In this document: piece after piece, positions 38,041 through 46,115 of the stretch
Layout: each line of letters begins with the position of its first letter
Position numbering within the stretch: the first letter of the stretch is position 1
DNA from: Clostridium sp. K13
GTDB taxonomy: Bacteria; Bacillota; Clostridia; Clostridiales; Clostridiaceae
Direction of reading: 5' to 3'
Length of the DNA stretch: 64,000 nt
Assembly (NCBI RefSeq): GCF_019734195.1
Contig: NZ_JAASHM010000017.1
Location: 1-64,000 of the forward strand
The notes under the pieces: model-generated
The model's database searches: none
What the model was told of the DNA's origin: nothing
The model's input: only the letters and a program-made list of their open reading frames with translations
Position numbers and translations under genes: made by a program

Positions 38041-38615
38041 TATAATTCCTCCAATTCTTTATATTCCTTTTCCGTATTTATATTTAAAAAGTCTTGCTCT
38101 ATAAATTTACTGTTAATATCGCCTTCAATTACTTTTAAGTTTAAAGTTCTTATTAATAATTGTAGCTTATTATTATTTTCTTTTATTGCTTCTTCAATTT
38201 TAGAAATTATATTTTTAGAATACACCCCACATAATGGCTGTAATCTTTCGCTTACTTTTGGCACTAATACATCGTATTCTTCTTGGTAACTTCCTATTAT
38301 ATTTAATGTTTCCTTTGTAATTAATGGCATATCACAAGCAATACATAAAACCTTATCTGTAGTTGAATTAATAAGTGCAGAATGTATTCCGCTTAATGGT
38401 CCATTACCCTTATATATATCTTCAACTATTCGTAAGTTAAATCCTTTATATTCTTCTAAATTATTCGAAATTATAATTACTTCTTTATAATCTTTTCCAG
38501 CTTCAATTATATGCTCTATAAATCTCTTTTCTTTATAAGTTAATAAAGCTTTATTATTATAGTTCATTCTACTACTTTTTCCACCTGCTAGTATAGCTAA
38601 AGTCTTATTTATCAT
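38040..38615 (-). CDS. mobA: Molybdenum cofactor guanylyltransferase
   Basis: 191 residues. The nucleotidyltransferase signature LAGGKSSRM and the CDMPL metal motif are present. It attaches GMP to Moco, giving the bis-MGD form needed by the nitrate reductase of this island. 13 nt after moeA, coupled to mog by TAATG. Confidence 0.92.
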   Translation of the reverse strand: MINKTLAILAGGKSSRMNYNNKALLTYKEKRFIEHIIEAGKDYKEVIIISNNLEEYKGFNLRIVEDIYKGNGPLSGIHSALINSTTDKVLCIACDMPLITKETLNIIGSYQEEYDVLVPKVSERLQPLCGVYSKNIISKIEEAIKENNNKLQLLIRTLNLKVIEGDINSKFIEQDFLNINTEKEYKELEEL

Positions 38616-38628
38616 AAGTACCTTCTCC

Positions 38629-39834
38629 TTAAAACTTTATTATATCTACTATTTCTCCAACCTTAATTCCTTCATTTCCATCTTGAACTTCTATCATACA
38701 ATTTGAATTTAAATTAGAGCTTAATATTCCATTTCCACTTTTAATTTGTGTTATATATACTACTTGTTTTCCTTCTTCTATAGCTGCTCTTGCCCTAATA
38801 AATCTTCTTTGAGGGCTATTCTTAATAAAATCATCACATAAAACAGCTTTTTCTCTCTTTACTTTAACATTATCGTATCCTGACATTTTTTCTAATGATG
38901 TCTTTACAAAAAGCTCAAATGCAGTTAAAGCTGCCGTTGGATTTCCTGATAAACTAACAACTAATGACTTGTTAACTTTACTACAAAGTACTGCCGACCC
39001 TGGTTTAATTTTCACTTTCCAAAATAATCTTTTACCATTTATATTCTCTATTGATTCATTTAACAAATCCTTCTCACCTACAGAAACACCACCTGTAGTT
39101 ATTATTAAATCCATATTCTTTGAAAGTTTACTTATATACTCTTCTATTTGGCCTTTACTATCATTTACATGGGCAGTATAGCTAACGTCATATCCTAATT
39201 CTTTAATTCTAGAAATTATACTATACTTATTACTATTAAATATTTTTCCTGGCATTAGTTTATTATCTATATCAATAACTTCATCACCAGTACTTATTAA
39301 AGCAATTTTAGGTAATTTATAAACATTAATTTTTTCTACTCCTGCACTAGCAATAATTCCTATATCAGCGTAATCTAATCTTTTACCTTTTTTAACTAGC
39401 AAGCTTCCTTTTTTAATATCCTCGCCTCTAAAACATATATTTTCATTTTCTTTAATAGATTTATTTAAAACTATATAGTTATGATCTATTAATTTAACAT
39501 CTTCTTGTTTTATTACAGCATTTGCTCCACTTGGTATTGGAGCTCCTGTCATTATCCTTACTGCTGTTTTTGAAGTAACTAAGCTATTACATACATTACC
39601 TGCAAAAACTTTATCTATTACATTAATCTTTTCTTCTGATTTACTATCCTCTGCTTTTATAGCATATCCGTCCATTGCCGATTTATTAAATGGAGGATTA
39701 TCAATCTCTGAAAAAACATCTTTTGCTAGTATTCTTGTAATTCCGTCCATTAAATTAACTTCTTCAATATCTAGCTGTTCTACATTTTTATTTAATATAT
39801 TTAGTGCTTCTTCTAATAATATAAATGACTTCAT
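38629..39834 (-). CDS. moeA: Molybdopterin molybdenumtransferase
   Basis: 401 residues, full-length MoeA: PPFNKSAMDGYAIK, MTGAPIPSGANAVIKQEDV, ISTGDEVIDID, TTGGVSVGEKD and SLSGNPTAALTAFELF are intact, with domain IV at the C-terminus. It inserts molybdate into adenylated molybdopterin. First gene of the seven-gene Mo-cofactor operon, just downstream of a terminator hairpin and a candidate Moco riboswitch. AGAGGTGAG precedes the ATG. Confidence 0.96.
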   Translation of the reverse strand: MKSFILLEEALNILNKNVEQLDIEEVNLMDGITRILAKDVFSEIDNPPFNKSAMDGYAIKAEDSKSEEKINVIDKVFAGNVCNSLVTSKTAVRIMTGAPIPSGANAVIKQEDVKLIDHNYIVLNKSIKENENICFRGEDIKKGSLLVKKGKRLDYADIGIIASAGVEKINVYKLPKIALISTGDEVIDIDNKLMPGKIFNSNKYSIISRIKELGYDVSYTAHVNDSKGQIEEYISKLSKNMDLIITTGGVSVGEKDLLNESIENINGKRLFWKVKIKPGSAVLCSKVNKSLVVSLSGNPTAALTAFELFVKTSLEKMSGYDNVKVKREKAVLCDDFIKNSPQRRFIRARAAIEEGKQVVYITQIKSGNGILSSNLNSNCMIEVQDGNEGIKVGEIVDIIKF

Positions 39835-39852
39835 TTACTCACCTCTTAAATA

Positions 39853-39902
39853 AAAATAGGCTTATTACTTCATATTTTAGGTATGAGTAATAAGCCTATT
39901 TT
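39853..39902 (-). terminator. Terminator hairpin in the moeA leader (expression platform)
   Basis: A 17-bp perfect stem (39853-39869 with 39886-39902) with an inner CATA/TATG step. On the minus strand the T-run TTTTTATTT follows and the moeA ribosome site comes next. A terminator this strong directly ahead of an operon is typical of riboswitch attenuation. Confidence 0.85.
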
Positions 39903-40085
39903 AAATATAAAAACCTAAAATCTAGGTCTTAAATTAACTAGTAAATAATTAAATATATTTAAATCAACTTATTTTCCTTCCCAAAACGTGGAGATAATAC
40001 CTTTTCAAATATCACCCTTGAATTATAAAAATTCCGGCTTAAGCTCCATAGAATATATCCTTAGGATACTTAGCTCTAGAAAATA
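39903..40085 (-). ncRNA. Candidate molybdenum-cofactor (Moco) riboswitch
   Basis: The minus-strand leader between mobB and moeA has conserved-looking blocks unlike the AT-rich spacers around it: AGCTTAAGCCGGAA, CAAGGGTGATATTTGAAAAG, GGTATTATCTCCACG and GGGAAGGAAAA (about 40057-39955). It also has a strong TATCC-TA-AGGATA hairpin (about 40070-40050). From memory, parts such as GAAAAGGTAT and CTCCACG resemble the Moco RNA motif. Location (ahead of moeA) and the downstream terminator fit a switch that turns off cofactor synthesis when Moco is plentiful. I could not run a covariance search. Confidence 0.6.
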
Positions 40086-40087
40086 TT

Positions 40088-40597
40088 TTATTGATAATTT
40101 TCAAACTTAAATTCTTTTTCTTTTTCAATTAAATCTGCAAGCTTCTTATAATTTTCTCTCTCTACTACAATTATATCTTTAATATCTAATTTAATATCAC
40201 TTGCAATTGCAATTATTTTTTCTTTTGGAGTTATTATTTTATCACTTACTCCATTTCTAAATACTTCAATTTTTCTTAAATAGCTTTTTTTATAACCTTC
40301 AACTAGTATTATATCTTTGTCTAATACCATTTTAATAATATCATTAAGTTCTGTTTCTTCTTTCAATTCTTTTATCATTGCTAATCTATTTTTAGAAGAA
40401 ATTATTACTGTTTCTGATCCTGCTTCTCTATGTTTATATGTATCTTTTCCCTTTTTATCTATATCAAATCCATGCACATCATGTTTTATGGTTGCTATGC
40501 TATAACCTCTAGCTTTTAGTTCTTTTATTAAGCCTTCAAGTAAATAAGTTTTTCCAACATTAGAACTTGAACCAACTATATTAATTACTTTGGACAT
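40088..40597 (-). CDS. mobB: Molybdopterin-guanine dinucleotide biosynthesis adapter protein
   Basis: 169 residues. P-loop IVGSSSNVGKTYLLEGLI, then IKHDVHGFDIDKKGKDTYKHREAG and ILVEGYKKS, the conserved MobB pattern. It is a GTP-binding helper of MobA. The ATG at 40597 lies 8 nt after TAAGGGA; an earlier ATG at 40606 is too close to it. It stands just upstream of the riboswitch, so it may be outside riboswitch control. Confidence 0.93.
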   Translation of the reverse strand: MSKVINIVGSSSNVGKTYLLEGLIKELKARGYSIATIKHDVHGFDIDKKGKDTYKHREAGSETVIISSKNRLAMIKELKEETELNDIIKMVLDKDIILVEGYKKSYLRKIEVFRNGVSDKIITPKEKIIAIASDIKLDIKDIIVVERENYKKLADLIEKEKEFKFENYQ

Positions 40598-40700
40598 TAA
40601 TTTCATCCCTTATATTATATTTTTAGTTTGCATTATATAGACTCTTTTTATTTTTGTAAATACCTTATTTTATTATATCATTTTAAAAGTAATAAATTAG

Positions 40701-40829
40701 AGTTAAAAATGAAAATTTATACTTTTTCCATTTTTAACTTCTAACTTATCTTAAAGGAAAATCAACTCACGACTGTCCCTGAGTACACTAAAGTGTACCT
40801 TCAACTAACCAAATTGAAAATTGGGGTTC
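40701..40829. repeat. Palindromic intergenic elements between nar and mob genes
   Basis: AGTTAAAAATGAAAA (40701-40715) pairs with TTTTCCATTTTTAACT (to 40739) with one mismatch. Next comes a block richer in GC than its surroundings with the palindrome GTACACT-AA-AGTGTAC (about 40783-40798) and direct TCAACT copies at 40762 and 40801. It is unlike an ordinary T-tailed terminator. It may be a degenerate mobile repeat or a structured leader of mobB. Confidence 0.45.
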
Positions 40830-42056
40830 TTACTTATAGCTAAACTCAAAGTTTTTTTCTATGTTGAAGAAATCTGCGTAATCTATGTCAAATAGACTCT
40901 TAGTTACTTTAGAAACATCAATATTTTCTTTTATAAGCTGAGTTAATACTCCTGCATAAGAAAGATCTCCTTGAATTATAGCTCCATAAATCTTTCCATC
41001 TTTATGAATTATCTTCTTGTAATTATCTCCATCAACATGAGTTTCAACTATATAAGTTTCATCAGCTGGTTCTACCATCCCAAGAGACATTGTAGCTACT
41101 CCTACAAAGTTCATTGTATTTTTGCTACCAAAGAAATCTGTCATTTCACTATCTTTACCTAACATATTGTTAGCTGCAATTATACCTTCTTTTACTGCTG
41201 TTGGCCATATTGGATTTCTTCCAGTAACATCTCCAGCACCATATACATTTTCTATATTAGTTTTACCTTTTGCATCAATAATTAGTCCAAATCTATCACA
41301 TTCTACATTACTATTTTCTAAGAATGCTACATTAGATCTTACTCCAGTTGCAACTATTACTAATTCACATGGAACTTCTTCCCCTGTATTTAATAATAAA
41401 GCTTTTGGATTATTATTTTCATCTAAGATTAACTTTTCGGCTTTAACACCTAATTTTAAAGAAACTCCTGCTTCAGTAAATTTCTTTTCATATACATCAG
41501 ACGCATGCTTATCTAATTGTAATGGAAGTATTTTATTACCCATTTCAACTAAAGATATATTTAATCCTTGTCCAACAAGACCACTTACTGCATCTATACC
41601 AACAAGACCAGCTCCTAAAACTACTACGTTTTTAACTTTTGCAGCTTGCTCTTTTATTAATATAGCATCATCTAAGTTTCTTAACCCAACTACATTGTTA
41701 GCTTCTCTTAATCCTTCAACTGGAGGAATGAAAGCTGATGCTCCACTACAGACTACTATCTTATCGTAGCTTAAAGTTTCACCATTAGATAATTCTAAAG
41801 TTTGTTCAGTATCATTAAGTGACTTAACTTCTACACCTTTAATCCAAGTTATGTTATTTTCTTCAAAGAAGTTCTTTCCTGTAAAGTTTAATGCTTCAAC
41901 ATCTCTATGATTTGAAATATAGTGATGAAGTATACATCTTGAATATACATTTTCATCCTTAGATACTAATATTATTTCAGCATTTTTATCTAAATCTCTT
42001 AAAGTACTTGCAGCACTTATTCCTGCTGCTGAGGCTCCTATAACAACATATCTCAT
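40830..42056 (-). CDS. FAD/NAD(P)H-dependent oxidoreductase of the nitrate reductase operon
   Basis: 408 residues, pyridine-nucleotide-disulfide oxidoreductase class: N-terminal FAD motif IGASAAGISAASTL, NAD(P) motif VVLGAGLVGIDAVSG (about 155), second FAD motif GVYGAGDVTG (about 275). It resembles NirB-type flavin domains and rubredoxin or ferredoxin reductases. Together with the four-cluster ferredoxin it should pass electrons from NAD(P)H to nitrate reductase. Its ATG at 42056 overlaps the ferredoxin stop (TAATG), so an apparent longer start at 42098 is wrong. Confidence 0.88.
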   Translation of the reverse strand: MRYVVIGASAAGISAASTLRDLDKNAEIILVSKDENVYSRCILHHYISNHRDVEALNFTGKNFFEENNITWIKGVEVKSLNDTEQTLELSNGETLSYDKIVVCSGASAFIPPVEGLREANNVVGLRNLDDAILIKEQAAKVKNVVVLGAGLVGIDAVSGLVGQGLNISLVEMGNKILPLQLDKHASDVYEKKFTEAGVSLKLGVKAEKLILDENNNPKALLLNTGEEVPCELVIVATGVRSNVAFLENSNVECDRFGLIIDAKGKTNIENVYGAGDVTGRNPIWPTAVKEGIIAANNMLGKDSEMTDFFGSKNTMNFVGVATMSLGMVEPADETYIVETHVDGDNYKKIIHKDGKIYGAIIQGDLSYAGVLTQLIKENIDVSKVTKSLFDIDYADFFNIEKNFEFSYK

Positions 42057-42463
42057 TATTCTGTTACCTCCTCTAAAGTAATTGCTCCCATTGGACATTT
42101 AGCTACACATTGTGGTGTTCCTTGAGCTTTACAATTATCACATTTCATTATTTCTTTATGCACTCTGCTATCTGCTTTTAAAACTCCATAAGGACATGCC
42201 ATTACACACATATAGCAACTAGCACAATGTTCTTTATTATATTCTACTAATCCAGTTTCTTTATTTTTACTCATAGCACCAGTCATACAAGTATAAACAC
42301 ATTCCGGTCTATCACAGTGTCTACAGAATATTGGTGTATATTTTCCTGAACTATCTATAGTTATTCTACTTCTTGTATCTTCAGAATCATGAGCTACTAT
42401 ACATGCTGTTGTACAAGTTAAACATCCTACACATTTATCTCTATCAATCTTAATTCTTTCCAT
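42056..42463 (-). CDS. Four-cluster [4Fe-4S] ferredoxin-like electron-transfer subunit
   Basis: 135 residues with 16 cysteines in four CxxCxxC...C-type groups: CVGCLTCTTAC, CRHCDRPECVYTC, CASCYMCVMAC, and CDNC with QCVAKC. This is the HycB/NrfC/DmsB pattern with four [4Fe-4S] clusters. No signal peptide, so it is cytoplasmic. It lies between the nitrate reductase catalytic gene and the FAD oxidoreductase and should bridge them. Coupled to the latter by TAATG. Confidence 0.93.
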   Translation of the reverse strand: MERIKIDRDKCVGCLTCTTACIVAHDSEDTRSRITIDSSGKYTPIFCRHCDRPECVYTCMTGAMSKNKETGLVEYNKEHCASCYMCVMACPYGVLKADSRVHKEIMKCDNCKAQGTPQCVAKCPMGAITLEEVTE

Positions 42464-42505
42464 TACTAATCACTCCTTAAGTGAAAATTAAATTTTTTTG
42501 TTTTA

Positions 42506-44593
42506 TTATTTCTTTATAACTTTTACTGCAACAGTTTTAAATGATGGTTCCTTTGAATATGGATCATAAACTGAAGGTGTAAGTGCATTTGTTTCTATAT
42601 AGTGTATTGGAGCATATAAATGATCCTTTTTAACATGATCAGATATTTTTATAGTAAAATCTCTTGTTACACCATTTTGAGAAGCTATTGCAACTCTTTC
42701 ATTATGTTCTATATTTAACTCTTTAGCTAACTCTGGATGCATAAATGCATAAGATTCCTTTGAGTAAATTCTTTCTGATTCATCAATTTCTCTTGATCTA
42801 ACTTGAGTATGCCATTGTCCTACTGTTCCTCTTCCTGAATTAAATATATATGGGAACTCTTCTGATGCTTGTGTTGGATTTTCAGCTATATCTTCAAAGT
42901 GGAATTTAGCTTTCTTTGAAGGAGTATAGTAATTGCCATCTTCAAATAATCTTCTTTCATCTTCAGATAAAGTTTCTCCAGCTCTAAATGGCCATTGAAC
43001 ACCTCTTGAACCTTTCATATTTTGTCCTTCAAGCATTTCATAAGTTACACCAGTTATATCGCAAGGCATTCCCTTAGAACATTTCTTTAATAACTCAAAT
43101 GTACTTCTTGGAGTTTCCCATCCTTTAAGGTTATCTCCCATTCCAAGTTCTTTACCAATATTGTAGAATATCTCAAAATCTGATAATTCGCCTTCTTCTT
43201 TATCAACTACAGGATTAACTTTTGATAATCTTCTTTCAGTGTTTATTAAAACACCTTCTTTTTTAATTGCAGGTACTGAAGGTAAGTATAAATCACAAAG
43301 TTTAGCACTATCAGTATCTTCATATATATCTTGAACTACGAAGAAATCTAAGTTCTTAACACACTTTTCGAATTCTTCATTATTCGCCCATGAATGTCTT
43401 GGGTTTGTACAAATAACCCATAACCCCTTAATTTCTCCTGAAATAGCTTTTTCTATTATTGCATTGTATGGAATTGTTGGTTTAGTAGCAAGATAGCTTT
43501 CATCTACTCCTATAGCTTCAGAAACAGCTTTTCTACGTACTGGATTATCGAAGTCTCCACCACCGAATAACCCTGCTGTGTTACTGAATGCTCTTGATCC
43601 CATAGCATTACATTGTCCTGTTAAAGAGTTAGCACCTGTTCCTGGTCTACCAATGTTTCCAGTTATTAATGCTAAGTTAATTATTGATTGAGCTGTTCTA
43701 ACTGCTTGATAACCTTGGTTAACTCCCATTGTCCACCAGAATGAAACTCTTTCTCCTGCATGAATTATTTCAGCAAGCTCAACAACTCTCTCTGCTGATA
43801 TTCCTGTTTCAGCTTCAACATTTTCTAATGTGAATTTAGCAACATGATTTTTGAAGTCTTCATATCCTTCTGTATGGTTTTCAATATAGTTTGTATCTAT
43901 ATATCCTTTTTCTATTAAAACATTAGCTAAAGTATACATTAACACTAAATCAGCTTTTGGTTTAACATCTACCCATATATCTGCATTCATAGCTGTTTCA
44001 GATTTTCTTGGGTCTATAACTATTACTTTAGCATTTTTATTTTCTTTAATACGTCCCCAGAATACTGGATGAGCTATAACTGGATTTGCACCAATTAAGA
44101 ATATTGTATCTGATAATTCAGCATCATTTAATGTATATGGAGGAGCATCGAATCCAAAGCTTTGCTTATGAGCAACTACTGATGTAGCCATACATAATCT
44201 TGTATTACCATCACCATTAATCCCCATATGGTTTCTACCTACATGTCCAAGTAAAGCCATGTCTTCTGTTGGCATTTGTCCTGTACTAATGAAAGCAACA
44301 CTTTCTTTACCATACTTTTCTTGAATGCTTGTCATTTTTTTAGCAAATGTTTTAAATCCTTCTTCCCATGAAATTTCTTTCATTTCACCATTTTCATCTC
44401 TTAAAAGAGGATTTTTTCTTGCTTTAATTTTAGTTTGTTGCTTATCTAAATTTAAACCTTTTATACAACAAAAACCTTTATTTACAGGGTAGTCAACAGT
44501 AGGTGAAACCTTAGCAATTTTACCATTTTCTACATAAAAATCTATATTACATGCTAATGCACATAAATTACATGTTGATTGAATCTTCTTCAT
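42506..44593 (-). CDS. Molybdopterin nitrate reductase, catalytic subunit (NasA/NarB type)
   Basis: 695 residues. The N-terminal [4Fe-4S] site is CNLCALAC (Cys8, Cys11, Cys15) plus Cys43 in FCCIKG. The Mo-ligand region GNTRLCMATSV (Cys134) and LTGQCNAMGSRAF match NasA/NarB-type cytoplasmic nitrate reductases rather than formate dehydrogenases, which have selenocysteine or a different signature. No Tat signal, so it is cytoplasmic. It reduces nitrate to nitrite; in clostridia this serves as an electron sink during fermentation. First gene of a three-gene operon, behind a Crp/Fnr-type promoter. No nitrite reductase is encoded in the window. Confidence 0.93.
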   Translation of the reverse strand: MKKIQSTCNLCALACNIDFYVENGKIAKVSPTVDYPVNKGFCCIKGLNLDKQQTKIKARKNPLLRDENGEMKEISWEEGFKTFAKKMTSIQEKYGKESVAFISTGQMPTEDMALLGHVGRNHMGINGDGNTRLCMATSVVAHKQSFGFDAPPYTLNDAELSDTIFLIGANPVIAHPVFWGRIKENKNAKVIVIDPRKSETAMNADIWVDVKPKADLVLMYTLANVLIEKGYIDTNYIENHTEGYEDFKNHVAKFTLENVEAETGISAERVVELAEIIHAGERVSFWWTMGVNQGYQAVRTAQSIINLALITGNIGRPGTGANSLTGQCNAMGSRAFSNTAGLFGGGDFDNPVRRKAVSEAIGVDESYLATKPTIPYNAIIEKAISGEIKGLWVICTNPRHSWANNEEFEKCVKNLDFFVVQDIYEDTDSAKLCDLYLPSVPAIKKEGVLINTERRLSKVNPVVDKEEGELSDFEIFYNIGKELGMGDNLKGWETPRSTFELLKKCSKGMPCDITGVTYEMLEGQNMKGSRGVQWPFRAGETLSEDERRLFEDGNYYTPSKKAKFHFEDIAENPTQASEEFPYIFNSGRGTVGQWHTQVRSREIDESERIYSKESYAFMHPELAKELNIEHNERVAIASQNGVTRDFTIKISDHVKKDHLYAPIHYIETNALTPSVYDPYSKEPSFKTVAVKVIKK

Positions 44594-44654
44594 ACTACTT
44601 TCATCTCCAATTCACAATTTTAATAAATTTTATATTCAGTATTATTTCAGATTC

Positions 44655-44697
44655 ATTTTATCATTAAAAAATACTTACAACTGTGATTATAATCACA
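44655..44697 (-). promoter_or_regulatory. Crp/Fnr-type class II promoter of the nitrate reductase operon
   Basis: TGTGATTATAATCACA (44682-44697) is a perfect 16-base palindrome of TGTGA-N6-TCACA form. The -10 TAAAAT (44660-44655) starts 21 nt beyond it, putting the operator centre at -41.5, the activator position overlapping -35. There is no -35 hexamer, as expected for an activated promoter. Confidence 0.85.
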
Positions 44698-44774
44698 AAT
44701 TGCCTTTTTTATTGTCATTAATTTAACAATATTTTATCTAAAAACTCTTTTTTTATTTAATTAAAGGTAAAAAT

Positions 44775-44812
44775 TAAGCTATTGAATTATTTTTTAATAA
44801 CTCAATAGCTTA
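44775..44812 (-). terminator. Terminator of the SDR gene
   Basis: TAAGCTATTGA pairs with TCAATAGCTTA, right after the SDR stop on the minus strand. Confidence 0.75.
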
Positions 44813-44821
44813 TAAAAGTAT

Positions 44822-45688
44822 TTAACTATTTACTATTTCTCCTCCATTTATATGAATGGTTTGCCCTGTTATATAAGAAGCAGCTTCTGATGCTAAAAAT
44901 ACGTATGCTCCTGCACATTCAACTGGCTGTCCAGCCCTTGCCATAGGAGTATTAGCACCAAACTGTGGAATTTCACTTCCTTGAAAACTTGATGGTATTA
45001 ACGGTGTCCATATTGGCCCTGGTGCAACAGCATTAACTCTTATACCACTTTTATTCTTTGCTAATGATGTAGATAGTGATCTTGTTAATGTTACTATTGC
45101 CCCTTTAGTCATGGAATAATCTATTAACTTTTCATTTCCTGCATATGCAGTAACTGATGCTGTATTTATTATACAAGCGCCAGCTTTCATATGCTTTAAC
45201 GCTGCTCTTGTCATATAAAATGTTCCATAAACATTAGTTTTCATTGTCTTATCAAATTGCATATCTGTAATTTCTTTAAAATCCTTACATTCATATTGAA
45301 CTGCAGCATTATTTACTAGTATATCTATTTTTCCATAATCACTAATAACTTTTTCTATAACATTAGTACAAAAACTTGATTCTGCTATGTCACCTTGAAT
45401 TATAGTACATTTTTTTCCTATTGTTTCAATTAATTTTTTAGTATCTTCTGCATCCTTTGCTTCATTATAATATACTACAACAATATCAGCACCTTGATAT
45501 GCATAAGATACTGCTACTGCCCTACCTATACCACTATCTCCACCTGTTATTATTGCAACTTTATCCTTTAATAAATCACCACTCTTTATATATTTCTCAT
45601 CATAGTAAATAGGTTCAGGATTCATTTCATGCTCAAATCCTGGATGCTTATCTTGATGTTGTGCTGGAAAGCTAGTTGGAAAATTCAT
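44822..45688 (-). CDS. Short-chain dehydrogenase/reductase, general-stress type (YdaD/YhdF-like)
   Basis: 288 residues. A 40-residue N-terminal extension (QHQDKHPGFEHEMNPEP) typical of this stress-linked subfamily precedes the Rossmann domain: cofactor loop TGGDSGIG, NNAA, catalytic Ser in NTASVTAY and YSMTK. The C-terminal VFLASEAASYITGQTIHINGG is normal. NAD(P)-dependent alcohol or aldehyde oxidoreductase, substrate unknown. Single gene between the nitrate reductase and Bfd-like genes, likely not functionally tied to them. Confidence 0.92.
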   Translation of the reverse strand: MNFPTSFPAQHQDKHPGFEHEMNPEPIYYDEKYIKSGDLLKDKVAIITGGDSGIGRAVAVSYAYQGADIVVVYYNEAKDAEDTKKLIETIGKKCTIIQGDIAESSFCTNVIEKVISDYGKIDILVNNAAVQYECKDFKEITDMQFDKTMKTNVYGTFYMTRAALKHMKAGACIINTASVTAYAGNEKLIDYSMTKGAIVTLTRSLSTSLAKNKSGIRVNAVAPGPIWTPLIPSSFQGSEIPQFGANTPMARAGQPVECAGAYVFLASEAASYITGQTIHINGGEIVNS

Positions 45689-45773
45689 ATTATCACTCCT
45701 AATAATAATTTAATTAATCTAATTTATTATTAGTTACTTTCCACTTTATAATACTTGTTATTTATATAAAAAA

Positions 45774-45805
45774 TTCACCATAACAAAAAATATTGTCATG
45801 GTGAA
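45774..45805 (-). terminator. Terminator of the Bfd-like gene
   Basis: TTCACCAT (45774-45781) pairs with ATGGTGAA (45798-45805), with extra ACA/TGT pairing inside; on the minus strand TTTTTTATAT follows. Confidence 0.82.
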
Positions 45806-45822
45806 CTTCTAAATACAAACTA

Positions 45823-46011
45823 TTAAATTATTCTTTTCTTTAATAACTCATCAACAAGAGCCTTAGCTTCGGCTAAACATGAGCCGCATCCTTTTCCACA
45901 GTTAGTTGCATCTTGCACTTCTTGAAAAGTGTCTGCTCCATTTTCTATTGCTCTTTCTATATCATCTACTGATACATTAAAACAATAACATATCTTTTTG
46001 TTCTTATCCAT
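45823..46011 (-). CDS. Bfd-like [2Fe-2S] ferredoxin
   Basis: 62 residues. CYCF near the N-terminus and CGKGCGSC near the middle give the four cysteines of the Bfd fold (bacterioferritin-associated ferredoxin; also an internal domain of NirB and NasB-type enzymes). It can donate or accept electrons or bind to bacterioferritin; no ferritin gene is in the window, while a nitrate reductase lies 1.2 kb away. The ATG at 46011 has GGAGG 8 nt upstream; the earlier ATG at 46026 overlaps that site. Confidence 0.9.
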   Translation of the reverse strand: MDKNKKICYCFNVSVDDIERAIENGADTFQEVQDATNCGKGCGSCLAEAKALVDELLKKRII

Positions 46012-46115
46012 ATGTTTTACCTCCATACCTTTAAATCTATAAAAATATCAGCTATTTATATAATTTACAATTTATTTTGTCATTATACTAAAACATATCT
46101 ATAAATCTTTAATAG

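Noticed and set aside
41122..41769. 215-codon plus-strand open frame
   Set aside because: Mirror of the FAD oxidoreductase coding frame; composition and lack of motifs show it is a shadow.
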